From NCBI RefSeq assembly GCF_018130505.1, contig NZ_JAFCKH010000009.1, positions 186,001 to 250,000 of the forward strand: a stretch of DNA of 64,000 bases. The letters are read 5' to 3'. Under the pieces are notes generated by a model. It worked only from the letters and a program-made list of their open reading frames with translations, made no database searches and was not told where the DNA came from. A program made the position numbers and the translations under genes. Source of the DNA: Bradyrhizobium tropiciagri (lineage in GTDB: Bacteria > Pseudomonadota > Alphaproteobacteria > Rhizobiales > Xanthobacteraceae). Of the stretch, positions 16,111-25,421 are shown piece after piece (within the stretch, counting starts at the first letter, position 1; the number at the start of each line of letters is the position of its first letter).

Positions 16111-16160
16111 CGATCACCAATCTCCGGAAGACATGCCAGCCTTGGCTTGAGGAGGCCCAT

Positions 16161-17201
16161 ATGGGCGCGCCCGCTAATGTCGTTCGCCTGCAGCCGGTAG
16201 GCGTAGAATTCGAGGTGGACGAGAACGAGACCGTTCTCGACGCCGCATTCCGCCAGGGCATCGCACTGCCGCATGGCTGCAAGGAAGGACAGTGCTCGGC
16301 GTGCAAATGCGTCCTGACCGAAGGCGAAGTCGAGCTCAAGAAATACTCGACCTTCGCCCTCAACGAGATCGAGCGCGGCCAGGACTACATCCTGCTGTGC
16401 CGGACCTTGGCCTATTCGGATCTCGAGGTGGAACTGCTCAACTACGACGAGGAGCTGCTATCGAAATCGATCCCGGTCAAGACCTTCACCGGCTCGGTCA
16501 CGAGCGTATCGGCGCTGACCCACGACATCCGGCATCTCGAGATCGCGCTGGAGCAACCCCTGAAGTTCTGGGCGGGTCAATATGTCGACATCACGCTCCC
16601 GGGGCCAGAGACGATTACGCGCTCGTTTTCCATGGCAAATTCGCCGGTCGAGGGCCAAAAGCTCGCATTCATCATCAAAAAATACCCGAACGGACGCTTC
16701 TCCTCCCGACTCGACGGAGATCTCGCCATCGGAACCGAAGTCGGGATCAAGGGACCCTACGGGACCTGCTTCCGGCGAGAAGGGAGAACCGGAGCCATGA
16801 TCCTGGTCGGTGGCGGATCAGGAATGTCGCCGCTGTGGTCGATCCTGCACGATCACCTCGCCTCAGGCGAAGAGCGACCGGTGCATTTCTTCTACGGCGC
16901 CCGGACGCGCAACGACCTGTTCTATCTCGATCGCTTCGAAGCGCTCGCGGCCGAACATCCGGAATTCAATTTCGTCCCGGTGCTCTCCCATGCGGCCGAT
17001 GACACCGATTGGGACGGGACAAAGGGCTTCGTGCATGAGGCGGTCGCAGCCCATTTGCGCGACGCCGGATACGGCGAAGACGTCGACGTCTATGCCTGCG
17101 GACCATCGCCGATGATCGAGGCGCTGACGCCGGTCCTGCATATGAATGACGTCGCGTCGGACCGCATCTTCTTCGACAAGTTCACGCCAGCCAGCAACTG
17201 A
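16161..17201 (+). CDS. mimB: Monooxygenase NADH reductase (2Fe-2S, FAD)
   Basis: 346 residues. Domain order: plant-type 2Fe-2S ferredoxin with Cys40, Cys45, Cys48 and Cys80; an FAD-binding domain with RSFSMAN at 154-160 (the R-x-Y/F-S motif); and an NAD-binding domain with GGGSGMSP at 217-224 and the terminal YACGPSPM. It passes electrons from NADH through FAD and the iron-sulphur cluster to the di-iron site of the hydroxylase. Automated pipelines may call it NqrF-like or phenol hydroxylase P5, which share this architecture. The position directly after mimA and before the small subunit is diagnostic for the mim/prm group. Confidence 0.95.
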   Translation: MGAPANVVRLQPVGVEFEVDENETVLDAAFRQGIALPHGCKEGQCSACKCVLTEGEVELKKYSTFALNEIERGQDYILLCRTLAYSDLEVELLNYDEELLSKSIPVKTFTGSVTSVSALTHDIRHLEIALEQPLKFWAGQYVDITLPGPETITRSFSMANSPVEGQKLAFIIKKYPNGRFSSRLDGDLAIGTEVGIKGPYGTCFRREGRTGAMILVGGGSGMSPLWSILHDHLASGEERPVHFFYGARTRNDLFYLDRFEALAAEHPEFNFVPVLSHAADDTDWDGTKGFVHEAVAAHLRDAGYGEDVDVYACGPSPMIEALTPVLHMNDVASDRIFFDKFTPASN

Positions 17202-17300
17202 GAGGCCGACACCCGAGACGTTTCAAGACCCGATTTCCAAGACCAGGTTCCAAGTGCCGATCCAGCCAAGTCTAAAGCCAGCAATGGGAGGAGGAAGACC

Positions 17301-18371
17301 ATGACTGCCGTTCCAAACGTTTCAGTGGGATCCGGTGCAGCAGGTGCTGCGATATTTCCGGATTCGGACAGCCGCAGATATCGCTATTTCGAGCCGCGCG
17401 CCAAGCGGGCCACGCACTACGAGGACGTGACCGTCGACGTGCAGCCGGATCCGGAGCGCTATCTGTTGCAGAACTGGATCATCGCATTCCCCAACGGAAA
17501 GGGCGCTTACTACAAGGACGCCACCGCAGCGCTGAGCTCGAACTGGCACGCCTTCCGCGCTCCCGACCAGGAGTGGGAGCGGACCCACTATCAGCGCCAG
17601 TCCAAGATCGAAGGCATGGTGCAATCGGTGATCGCGAACGGCCGCAAGTCCGGCGCGCCGAAGGCGTTCGACAAGTCGTGGGTCAAGATCCTGCAGACCC
17701 ATCTTGGTGCGTGGAAGCATGCCGAGTTCGGCCTCGGCACGTCACTGATGCAGGCGCAGCGCTACGGCTATACCCAGATGATCAACAACGCCACGTTGAC
17801 CAACTCGTCGTACAAGCTTCGTCTGGCGCAAGACATCACCTTGTATCTCGCCGAGATCGGAATGGACATTCCGGGCTTCGACGACAACGCGGGCAAGCAT
17901 ACCTGGCTCGAAGACAAGGGCTGGCAAGGCACCCGGGAGGCGGTCGAAGCGATCATGGGATCGGGCGACTATCTCGAGCAGTATTTCGCCACCAACATCG
18001 TGTTCGAGCCGCTGGTCGGCGAACTGTTCCGCAGCAGGTTCCTGATGCAGGTGGCTTCGCCGAACGGCGACTTTATCACGCCGTCGGTGATCTCGGCGGC
18101 CGAGGCCGACTATGAGCGCAATCTCGCGAACTCGATCGACCTGATGCATCTGCTCGCGACCGACAACCAGCACGCCGCCCACAACAAGAAGCTGTTCCAG
18201 GGCTGGGTGAACAAGCATGTGGCGCTCGCCAACAAGGCGGCGGCCGGCTTGCAGCCGATCTGGTCGCAGCCGCACTCGAAGCCGGTGCAGTACGCCGACG
18301 CGCGCGCGCAATCGGTCGAACGCATCAAGAAGATCCTCGGCGAGCTCGGCCTCGTCCTTCCCAAGGAGTAG
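17301..18371 (+). CDS. mimC: Soluble di-iron monooxygenase, hydroxylase beta subunit
   Basis: 356 residues, start at 17301 with GGAGGAGG upstream. It resembles the beta subunit of methane, phenol and propane monooxygenases (ferritin-like fold without the iron ligands), including the N-terminal tract FEPRAKRATHYEDVTVD and an all-helical body with WVKILQTHLGAWKHAEFG. It pairs with MimA in an (alpha-beta)2 hydroxylase. It lies 99 bases after mimB and six bases before mimD. About 356 residues is normal for the group. Confidence 0.93.
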   Translation: MTAVPNVSVGSGAAGAAIFPDSDSRRYRYFEPRAKRATHYEDVTVDVQPDPERYLLQNWIIAFPNGKGAYYKDATAALSSNWHAFRAPDQEWERTHYQRQSKIEGMVQSVIANGRKSGAPKAFDKSWVKILQTHLGAWKHAEFGLGTSLMQAQRYGYTQMINNATLTNSSYKLRLAQDITLYLAEIGMDIPGFDDNAGKHTWLEDKGWQGTREAVEAIMGSGDYLEQYFATNIVFEPLVGELFRSRFLMQVASPNGDFITPSVISAAEADYERNLANSIDLMHLLATDNQHAAHNKKLFQGWVNKHVALANKAAAGLQPIWSQPHSKPVQYADARAQSVERIKKILGELGLVLPKE

Positions 18372-18377
18372 ATTGCA

Positions 18378-18749
18378 ATGTCCGTTGCTTCAAGAAGTGC
18401 GACCAACCAGAACATTTTCCAAAAGATGGGCGACCTCGTCTTCAAGCAGACGATCTCGCATCAGTGCGGCGTGACCATGAACGACAGCGTCGAGGCCCGC
18501 GCGATCGCCGAGTTCATGGGCAAGAAGCCCGGGGTCATCGTGACCTATCAGCCGGCGCTCATCCGCATCGACGGCGAGGGCAAGCTGGTCTTCAAGATGG
18601 ACGAGATCAGCGAGATTCTCGGCAAGGACATGACCGCCGAGATCTTCGAAGTGAATACCTCGACCCACTACGGCCGGATGGTGCGCATCGACGACAATAC
18701 GGTGACGCTGTTCGGCAACATGGACGAGGTGCTCGAATTCATCGAGTGA
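18378..18749 (+). CDS. mimD: Monooxygenase coupling/effector protein (MmoB/DmpM family)
   Basis: 123 residues, small and cofactor-free. It contains the MmoB/DmpM core: VGVTMN-like start (CGVTMNDSVEARAIAE), VTYQPALIRIDGEGKL, and a C-terminal MVRIDDNTVTLFGNMDEV. Such proteins bind the hydroxylase and control access of substrate, oxygen and electrons to the di-iron site. It begins six bases after mimC, so the two are co-translated, and it is followed by a stem-loop. Confidence 0.93.
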   Translation: MSVASRSATNQNIFQKMGDLVFKQTISHQCGVTMNDSVEARAIAEFMGKKPGVIVTYQPALIRIDGEGKLVFKMDEISEILGKDMTAEIFEVNTSTHYGRMVRIDDNTVTLFGNMDEVLEFIE

Positions 18750-18763
18750 GCCGTCCCGAATCA

Positions 18764-18789
18764 GTGGAGCCGCCTTGCGGCGGCTCCAC
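18764..18789 (+). terminator. 11-bp stem-loop after mimD
   Basis: GTGGAGCCGCC, loop TTGC, GGCGGCTCCAC, 14 bases after the mimD stop. No T tract. It marks the end of the enzyme subunits and probably acts as a partial terminator or a stability element before the accessory genes. Confidence 0.6.
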
Positions 18790-18863
18790 GACTTCTCGGA
18801 GTGTTTCGCGCACCGCGCGTGGATTGATCGAACAAAGCCAACAAAGGACGCTTGGAGACCATC

Positions 18864-19886
18864 ATGTTCATAACTCCCACCGGTGAGGAAGTTTTCGTTG
18901 TCGACGGTCACACCCATTTCTGGGACGGCAGTCCGGCCAACCAGCTCAATATTCACGGCAAGCAGTTCATCGATTGCTTCTACGCCTATCACAGCTCGCT
19001 CAGCCCGAAGGAGCAGCTCTGGCCCAAGGACCAGTTCGAGAAGTACAGCGCCGAGCAGATGTACCGGGACCTCTTCGTCGACGGACCCGACGACATGGCG
19101 ATCGTGCAGTCGACCTATCTGACCGAGTTCTACAAGAACGGCTTCAACACGATCGACCGCAACGCCGAGATGGCGAAGAAATACAAGGATCGCTTCATCG
19201 TGAACGGTGCCTTCGATCCGCGCGACGGCGAAAAGGCGCTCGAATACATTCACTACATGAAGGAAACCTTCGGCATCAAGGGCGTAAAGCTCTACACGGC
19301 GGAGTGGAAGGGTGACTCGCGCGGCTGGAAGCTGACCGACCCGAACGCCTATCGCTGCTTCGAGCTCTGCGCGAAGCTCGGCATTACCAACATCCACGTC
19401 CACAAGGGGCCGACCATCATCCCGCTGGACAAGGACGCGTTCGATGTTCACGACGTCGATCACGCCGCGACCGACTTCCAGGGCCTGAATTTCATCATCG
19501 AGCACTGCGGCCTGCCCAGGCTCGACGATTTCTGCTGGATCGCCGTGCAGGAGACCAATGTCTATGGCGGCCTTGCGGTGGCGCTACCCTTCATCCACGG
19601 GCGGCCGCGATACTTCGCCGAAGTGATCAGCGAACTGCTGTTCTGGGTCGGCGAAGACAAGCTGCTGTTCGGCAGCGATTATGCGATCTGGACGCCGCGC
19701 TGGCTGGTGGAGAAGTTCTGGAACTTCGAGCTGCCCGAGGATCTGAAGCAGGAGCACGGGGTCGATCTGACGCCGCAGGCGAAGAAGAAGATCCTGGGTC
19801 TCAATGCCGCGCGACTCTACGGCGTGGACGTCGAAGCCCAGAAGGCCAAACTTGCGAAGACGCCCCACGTGATCGCAGCGGGTTGA
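18864..19886 (+). CDS. Amidohydrolase-family protein (Amidohydro_2) of the mim cluster
   Basis: 340 residues from the ATG at 18864; a TTG twelve bases earlier is also in frame. A TIM-barrel metal hydrolase: HTHFWDG (His16, His18), a strand end with NIHVHKG, EHCG, and the closing Asp in GSDYAIW fit the Amidohydro_2 (PF04909) ligand pattern used by decarboxylases and lactonases. Homologues sit right after coupling-protein genes in mycobacterial and rhodococcal mim/prm operons. Its substrate is not established there; it may process a product of the oxidation or take part in enzyme maturation. It lies six bases before the next gene. Confidence 0.85.
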   Translation: MFITPTGEEVFVVDGHTHFWDGSPANQLNIHGKQFIDCFYAYHSSLSPKEQLWPKDQFEKYSAEQMYRDLFVDGPDDMAIVQSTYLTEFYKNGFNTIDRNAEMAKKYKDRFIVNGAFDPRDGEKALEYIHYMKETFGIKGVKLYTAEWKGDSRGWKLTDPNAYRCFELCAKLGITNIHVHKGPTIIPLDKDAFDVHDVDHAATDFQGLNFIIEHCGLPRLDDFCWIAVQETNVYGGLAVALPFIHGRPRYFAEVISELLFWVGEDKLLFGSDYAIWTPRWLVEKFWNFELPEDLKQEHGVDLTPQAKKKILGLNAARLYGVDVEAQKAKLAKTPHVIAAG

Positions 19887-19892
19887 AGACCC

Positions 19893-20738
19893 ATGAGCGC
19901 GCCGCTCCAGCAGCACGACCGGAAGACCAGCGAGGTATGGAAATGCCTCGCATCGGTGACGGACCCTGAACTCGACGAGGCCGTGACCGAGCTCGGCTTC
20001 GTCGAGCAGGTAACTGTCGATGATAACGATGGCGTCGACATCGTCTTCCGTTTGCCGACGTACTGGTGTTCGGCCAACTTCGCATTTCTCATGGCCGATG
20101 ACATGCGAAAGGCGGTGTCGGCGCTGCCTTGGGTTCGCGAGGCACGACCGCGGCTTCGCGAACATATGGTCGCCGAGCAGATCAACCGCGGTGTTCGCGA
20201 GGGCAAGCCGTTCGGCGAGGCGCTCAGGGAGTTTGCACCCGGAGGATCGCTCGACGAACTGCGGGAGAAGTTCCAGCGCAAGGCATTCGAACGGCGCCAG
20301 GAGTTCATGATCCTGGCGCTGCGGGGCGTTGGCTATGAGGATCCGGCGATCTGCCGGATGGATCTGCGCACCTTCGACCAGGTCGACTTCCATGCGGAGG
20401 AAGTTGCCCGGCAAAAGGTCCGGTATCTGCAGATTCTGGCCGAACGGGATCTTGCTGCTCTCCCCGGCGACCGCGCGTTCGTGACTTACGAAGGGCGCCC
20501 GATCAGGCCGCACGAAATGGCGTCACATCTGCAGCGGTTGCGCGGGGTGCGGATAAATATGGAATTCAACAGCGCCCTGTGTCGAGGTTTGCTGGCCGCC
20601 CGCGACGGGGAGCCCGATGCGGACCGGGCTGCAGGCACATCTCGCGGCGGGTGCGGTGGCTGCGGCAGTGGCTGTGCGGGACAGCCCGTCGCCTCGCCGT
20701 CCGTGATCGCGGAGAAGCATAGCATCGTGCCCTCGTGA
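19893..20738 (+). CDS. MIP18/DUF59 iron-sulphur assembly-like protein with Cys-Gly tail
   Basis: 281 residues. Residues ~10-85 are a MIP18/DUF59 domain (VWKCLASVTDPELDEAVTELGF, then a hydrophobic core with a conserved Cys in PTYWCSANF), as in SufT/PaaD-type proteins that help load Fe-S clusters. The middle (90-235) is helical and unassigned. The C-terminus has a run of Gly and Cys (GGCGGCGSGCAG), a likely metal-binding tail. Within a di-iron monooxygenase operon, delivery of iron or Fe-S clusters to MimA or MimB is a reasonable inference but unproven. It lies between the amidohydrolase and the chaperonin. Confidence 0.8.
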   Translation: MSAPLQQHDRKTSEVWKCLASVTDPELDEAVTELGFVEQVTVDDNDGVDIVFRLPTYWCSANFAFLMADDMRKAVSALPWVREARPRLREHMVAEQINRGVREGKPFGEALREFAPGGSLDELREKFQRKAFERRQEFMILALRGVGYEDPAICRMDLRTFDQVDFHAEEVARQKVRYLQILAERDLAALPGDRAFVTYEGRPIRPHEMASHLQRLRGVRINMEFNSALCRGLLAARDGEPDADRAAGTSRGGCGGCGSGCAGQPVASPSVIAEKHSIVPS

Positions 20739-20826
20739 GGCCGTCCAGCGACCGCGAGAGCCAATAGCCGGAGCGGTCAGCAAGTCCGCCCAACGCAACG
20801 AGACACATGTTTGGGGAGTGAAGCCG

Positions 20827-22458
20827 ATGCCGAAGGTTCTGTTGCATGACATCGAAGCCCGCCGTGCGCTCGCGCGCGGCGTCCAGAAGCTTGCCGCAGC
20901 GGTGGAAACCACGCTCGGCCCCAAGGGCATGAACGCGATGGTCGACCGGCCGATCGGTACGCCGATCGTGTCCCGCGACGGCGTTACCATCGCCTCCGAA
21001 ATCGAGCTGCCGGATCGCTTCGAAAACATGGGCGCGCAGGTGGTCCGCGAGGTTTCGATGCAGACCAACGAAATCGCCGGCGATGGGACGACGACGGCGA
21101 TGGTGCTCGCGAACGGCCTGATCCAGGGGGGCGTCGCTGCCCTCGAGCGCGGCGCCAAGGCGGTCGATCTCTGCAAGGGTATCGATCGCGCCGTCGAGGT
21201 CGTCGTCGAGATCCTGAAGGGCTCGGCCGTCGCGGTATCGGATCGCAAGACGCTGCAGGCTGTGGCGACAATCGCATCCACCGACGCTCATCTGGGCGGT
21301 CTGATCGCCGAGGCGGTGGAGCGGGTCGGCAAGGACGGCATCATCAGTTCCGACTACGGCCTGACGACAAAAACGACGCTCGAGGTGGTGGAAGGCATGT
21401 CCTTCGACCGCGGCTACATCTCCCACCATATGGTGACGGATGTCGAGAAGATGGAGGTGGTGCTCGATCAGCCCTACATTCTCCTGACCGATCTGAAGAT
21501 CAAGACGCCGGGCGAGCTGTCGGCGATACGCGCGGCGGTCGCCCCCAGCGGACGGCCGCTCGTCATCGTCGCCGAGGAGATCGCGCCGGAAGTCGTGCCG
21601 ACGCTGCTCGGCGACGGCAATCGCGGCAAGGTCCTGGTGGTCAATCCTCCGGATTACGGCCATTGGCGCAAGGCGATGATGGACGATCTCGCCATCATTA
21701 CCGGTGGACGCGTGATCGCTCGCGAGCTCGGCGGCAGGCTGGAGGAGGCGGGGCTGGCCGATCTCGGGACGGCGCGCCAGGTACGGGCCAGCGCGCACGA
21801 GACGGTGGTCATTCGTGGCGGCGGTGACAACGCGGCGATCGCCGCGCGGCGTCAGCAGGTCGCCAGGCAACACGAACTGGCCCCGCCGAACATCGAGCAG
21901 GACAAGCTGAAGGAGCGGTTGGCGAAGCTTTCGGGCGGAACCGCTGTCATCTTTGCGGGCGGCGTCACGCCGGTCGAGCAGAAGCGTACGATCCAGCTGA
22001 TCGACGATGCGCTGAGCGCCGCGCGGGCCGCCGCCGAGGAGGGCATCGTGCCCGGGGGCGGCACCGCATTGGCGCAGTGCGCGTCGATCGTCGCGCGCGC
22101 CCTCGGCAACATCAATGGAGACCTCGGCGAGGGCATCAGGCTGGTGCGCGAGACCCTGTCGCGTCCGGCCGCTTTCATTGCCCGGAACGCGGGCCATGAT
22201 GCAGACAAGGTTATCGCCGAGCTGCAGCGGGCGCCGGCGGGCGTCGGATTCGACGCGGCGAACGGTCAATTCATCAACATGGTCTCGGCCGGCATCGTTG
22301 ATCCGGTTCGGGTGACATACACTGCGCTGCGCAATGCGGCATCCGTCGCGACGTTGGTGCTGACGACCAACACGCTGGTCGCCGATGCGGCGGAGTACAT
22401 CGATCCGACACAGGGACCGGCACTGGGGGGTGGCGCAGAGAAACTCGGACGGGCATGA
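20827..22458 (+). CDS. mimG: Divergent GroEL-type chaperonin dedicated to the monooxygenase
   Basis: 543 residues from the ATG at 20827 (GGGGAG upstream; an in-frame GTG at 20818 is possible). It keeps the GroEL ATPase signatures GDGTTTA and IDDALSAARAAAEEGIVPGGG, and TLGPKGMN near the start, but diverges in the apical domain and lacks the Gly-Gly-Met repeat tail of housekeeping GroEL, ending GGGAEKLGRA. No groES is beside it. In Mycobacterium a GroEL-like protein of the mim cluster is required to make the hydroxylase soluble, so the same folding role is inferred here. It must borrow a GroES from elsewhere or work without one. Confidence 0.92.
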   Translation: MPKVLLHDIEARRALARGVQKLAAAVETTLGPKGMNAMVDRPIGTPIVSRDGVTIASEIELPDRFENMGAQVVREVSMQTNEIAGDGTTTAMVLANGLIQGGVAALERGAKAVDLCKGIDRAVEVVVEILKGSAVAVSDRKTLQAVATIASTDAHLGGLIAEAVERVGKDGIISSDYGLTTKTTLEVVEGMSFDRGYISHHMVTDVEKMEVVLDQPYILLTDLKIKTPGELSAIRAAVAPSGRPLVIVAEEIAPEVVPTLLGDGNRGKVLVVNPPDYGHWRKAMMDDLAIITGGRVIARELGGRLEEAGLADLGTARQVRASAHETVVIRGGGDNAAIAARRQQVARQHELAPPNIEQDKLKERLAKLSGGTAVIFAGGVTPVEQKRTIQLIDDALSAARAAAEEGIVPGGGTALAQCASIVARALGNINGDLGEGIRLVRETLSRPAAFIARNAGHDADKVIAELQRAPAGVGFDAANGQFINMVSAGIVDPVRVTYTALRNAASVATLVLTTNTLVADAAEYIDPTQGPALGGGAEKLGRA

Positions 22459-22721
22459 GGCATCCGCACGCGGTCCGTGGTCCGCCGTACCGTTCGGGCA
22501 GGTACGAGAGAGAAGTTATTGTGAAGTACATTGCCGGCTTGATCGCGACGGCGTCGTCTTCAGAGGGCGGGCGACACGCTAAAGGGTGACGTAGGCGTCG
22601 AGCAGATGATTGGACGGTGACAACGATCGAGAACGGGCTACAATCTTGCAGACTCCGGGCTGCAGAAGGCGATTGCAACAAGCCTTCACAGCCATCGGAG
22701 CGGGTCGGAGGAGGAAACAAC

Positions 22722-23216
22722 GTGGTCTATATCATCTCCAAGCGCGACGGTCCGCACCGCGAGCAGGTTGCGGCGAAGGACCTCATTCAAAAGAACCGCA
22801 GCAAGATCGATGCGGTCGCCAATCACTTGACGGGCGGTCGCTGGCAGCAGCTGCGAAATCCCAAACCTCCTGAGCAACCCCAGCCATCCGGAAAACTCTG
22901 GTTGACGCCATCGGCGCAGCCGAAAGAAGCTGAACCCTATGTGCGGATCAGCCGCAACGGCCGTGTCGTGATCGCTGATCTCGCCTCTAGCCGGCAATTG
23001 CACTTCATTGGTGAACTGAAGGGCCAAGGCCAATCACGATGCCTCGCTTTGGCGACGCGCGAGAATGGCATCTTCGAGCCGATGGATGAGGACATGTACA
23101 AGGTCCTTGCTGATCTCGAGGGCGCGAGCGTTCCCGACGAGACCCACGAGGAACGACTGGAACAGATCATCGCAAGCCGCCTCGGGTTGAATGCGATCGC
23201 CAAGAGCGTTGAATGA
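22722..23216 (+). CDS. Protein of unknown function between groEL-like and sigma-54 activator genes
   Basis: 164 residues from a GTG at 22722, which sits seven bases after a strong GGAGGAGG; the frame is open further up to 22617 but without a site. The first ~45 residues are basic and helical (AAKDLIQKNRSKIDAVANHL). A Pro-rich linker (KPPEQPQPSGK) follows, then a beta-rich core (VRISRNGRVVIADLASS) and an acidic C-terminal helix. I recognise no family. It lies after a 263-base gap from the chaperonin and 130 bases before the regulator, all same strand, so it is probably in the mim regulon. Confidence 0.65.
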   Translation: MVYIISKRDGPHREQVAAKDLIQKNRSKIDAVANHLTGGRWQQLRNPKPPEQPQPSGKLWLTPSAQPKEAEPYVRISRNGRVVIADLASSRQLHFIGELKGQGQSRCLALATRENGIFEPMDEDMYKVLADLEGASVPDETHEERLEQIIASRLGLNAIAKSVE

Positions 23217-23346
23217 GCGCGTCGAGTGATCGCGTCGAATGATCGCCGAGGGTCGGGCCTGCCGGGATGACGATCCCGGCCAGGTCCGCTCGAGGTCGTT
23301 TCTGCCCATCGGGTGTGCTGTCTGCCAACGTGAGTATGGTGCTCCA

Positions 23347-25407
23347 ATGCTGACGGAAACGTTCATGGCCAAGCCGCCGCTTTCCCTGGAAGGCTACAAA
23401 GCTCCGGACGCCACGGAAGCGGAACAGGGGCGGCCGTATGACGAGAGCGAAACCAACAGGGCGTGGGAAGACTTTCTGACCTTCGGCGACCTCAGGCGCA
23501 AGAATGCGCCGGTGCGGGGGATCATCGAGGCGTCCTGGCAGCGCAGTGTCGAGCAGGGAGTCAATGCGCGCGGCAAGGGTAGCCATCTCGTCGCTTCGCC
23601 GGATGATCTTTATGAGCTGCGTCTGAAGAACGACGACCTGCTCGGTTCAAGCGCCGAGACCTTTCGCCGCGTTGCGGCGGTGCTCGGCGACGCGGCCACG
23701 ATGCTGATCATCACCGACAAGAACGCCGTCGTGCTGGAGGTGGGCGGCGATCAACGGACAATCGATGCAGGACACGATATTCGCCTCGAAGTCGGCGCGG
23801 CCTGGAGCGAGACCATAACCGGCACCAACGGCATCGGTACCGCACTCGTCACGGGAAGGCCGGTTCATGTCCACGCCGCCGAGCACTTCTCCGAGGGCAT
23901 CAAGGCATGGACCTGTGTCGGGAGTCCGATTCGCAGCCCGATCGACGGCAGCATCATCGGTATCGTGGATTTCTCCGGGCCGCAGGCGATCTTTCACCGG
24001 CACAACGTTGCACTTGCGGTCGTCGCAGCCAACCACATCGAGCTGGCGCTCTCGGAAAAAATTCGTATCGAAAGAATGCGGCTGCTCGAAGCCAGCATCT
24101 CTCGCATGCCGGGAATGAACAGCGCTGATGGCGTCGTCATTCTCGATCGGTTCGGCAGGGTCGTTCACCACAACGATATGGCGTCGAACCGCTTGCGGCG
24201 GATTGCGCAGTCGCAGGACTTGAGTATCGGGATGCAGCTGCTTCCCAGCAGTGAAGGCGTGCTGGCCGCGGACCTCGCCAAGGGGTTGCCCGAGGGGCTG
24301 CGCGAGCAACGGATCGAGCCGCTGTTGATCGACGGTGCCGTGAAGGGCGCGATGCTCGTGCTTGCGTCGAAGCCGCGGGTGAATCTGACCGGATCGCGGA
24401 TGGCGCCGACAGCCTCCGCGGCACTCCTGTCTGCCAAGGAGGCGGTGATCGGCTGCAGTGAAGTCCTGCTTTCTGCGATCGAGAGGGTCGAGCGGGCTGC
24501 GCTCGGACGGTCGGCGATCCTGCTGGAAGGCGAGACCGGGGTGGGCAAGGAGCTTTTCGCGCGTCTTGTTCATGCTGCGGGGCAAAAGACCGGCAAGGAG
24601 CCTTTCGTTGCTTTCAATTGCGGCGCGGTCTCCAAGGAGCTCCTCGGCGGCGAACTGTTCGGCCATGCTCCCGGCGCCTTCACCGGCGCCACGCGTGAAG
24701 GCAAGCCCGGACGATTTGAACTGGCCCACGGCGGCGTACTAAGTCTCGACGAGATTGGCGAACTGCCGCTGGATCTGCAGCCGTATCTGCTCCGGGTGCT
24801 CGAGGAGCGGGCCGTGTACCGCCTCGGCGACAGCAAACCGCGTCCGGTTGACGTCCGATTGGTCGCATCGACCAATCGGAATTTGAAACAGGAGGTGGCG
24901 GAAGGGCGGTTCCGCAAGGACCTGTATTTCAGGGTTGGTGTCGTCAAGATCACCATCCCCCCACTGCGCGATCGCGTGGGCGACGTCGAGATATTGATCG
25001 ATCACTTCAGTCGGCACTTCGCGACGACCTACAGCACGCAGCCGCCGCGTTTCGAGGCTGCCACGATGGAATTGCTGCGGCACTATTCGTGGCCGGGCAA
25101 CGTTCGGGAATTGCGCAATCTTATCGAGCACCTGGTCTTGATGACGCTCACCGGCATCGTCACACCCAGGGACCTGCCGGAGGATTTCCTTGAGATTGCG
25201 GGCCAGTCACCCGCTGTGTCGCCGCCTTCGGGTCATAGGCCAACGTCGGATGGTGAAGAGGTCGCGCGGTTCGACGAGATGGAGCGTCGTGCCATCGAGC
25301 GGGCCGTCGCGAACGCGGGCGGCAATATTGCGACCGCCGCCGAGAAGCTCGGGCTTTCGCGAGCCACGCTGTATCGCAAACTCCACCAATATCGCTCCCG
25401 GACCTGA
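23347..25407 (+). CDS. Sigma-54-dependent activator (AcoR/MimR-like: GAF, AAA+, Fis HTH)
   Basis: About 686 residues from the ATG at 23347; an earlier in-frame start at 23239 and a later ATG at 23365 are alternatives. Order: an N-terminal region with a GAF-type sensor (VLEVGGDQRTIDAG, then TGTNGIGTALVTGRPVHVHAAEHF), a linker, the AAA+ domain with Walker A GETGVGKE, the sigma-54 contact loop GAFTGA (443-448), Walker B VLSLDEIGELP and an arginine-finger region, then a Fis-type HTH (GGNIATAAEKLGLSRATLY). The sensor layout is that of AcoR and of the activators of mim/prm operons. It probably binds the three GCAATT-N6-GCAA dyads and drives the three -24/-12 promoters upstream. The effector is unknown. 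Confidence 0.93.
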   Translation: MLTETFMAKPPLSLEGYKAPDATEAEQGRPYDESETNRAWEDFLTFGDLRRKNAPVRGIIEASWQRSVEQGVNARGKGSHLVASPDDLYELRLKNDDLLGSSAETFRRVAAVLGDAATMLIITDKNAVVLEVGGDQRTIDAGHDIRLEVGAAWSETITGTNGIGTALVTGRPVHVHAAEHFSEGIKAWTCVGSPIRSPIDGSIIGIVDFSGPQAIFHRHNVALAVVAANHIELALSEKIRIERMRLLEASISRMPGMNSADGVVILDRFGRVVHHNDMASNRLRRIAQSQDLSIGMQLLPSSEGVLAADLAKGLPEGLREQRIEPLLIDGAVKGAMLVLASKPRVNLTGSRMAPTASAALLSAKEAVIGCSEVLLSAIERVERAALGRSAILLEGETGVGKELFARLVHAAGQKTGKEPFVAFNCGAVSKELLGGELFGHAPGAFTGATREGKPGRFELAHGGVLSLDEIGELPLDLQPYLLRVLEERAVYRLGDSKPRPVDVRLVASTNRNLKQEVAEGRFRKDLYFRVGVVKITIPPLRDRVGDVEILIDHFSRHFATTYSTQPPRFEAATMELLRHYSWPGNVRELRNLIEHLVLMTLTGIVTPRDLPEDFLEIAGQSPAVSPPSGHRPTSDGEEVARFDEMERRAIERAVANAGGNIATAAEKLGLSRATLYRKLHQYRSRT

Positions 25408-25421
25408 GGACAGGATCAGGT

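Noticed and set aside
14415-16274. 619-codon open frame on the minus strand across mimA
   Set aside because: It mirrors the well-supported mimA gene, whose six iron ligands are all in place; the reverse translation is Arg/Val/Asp-rich with no domain. High-GC codon bias commonly opens such frames.
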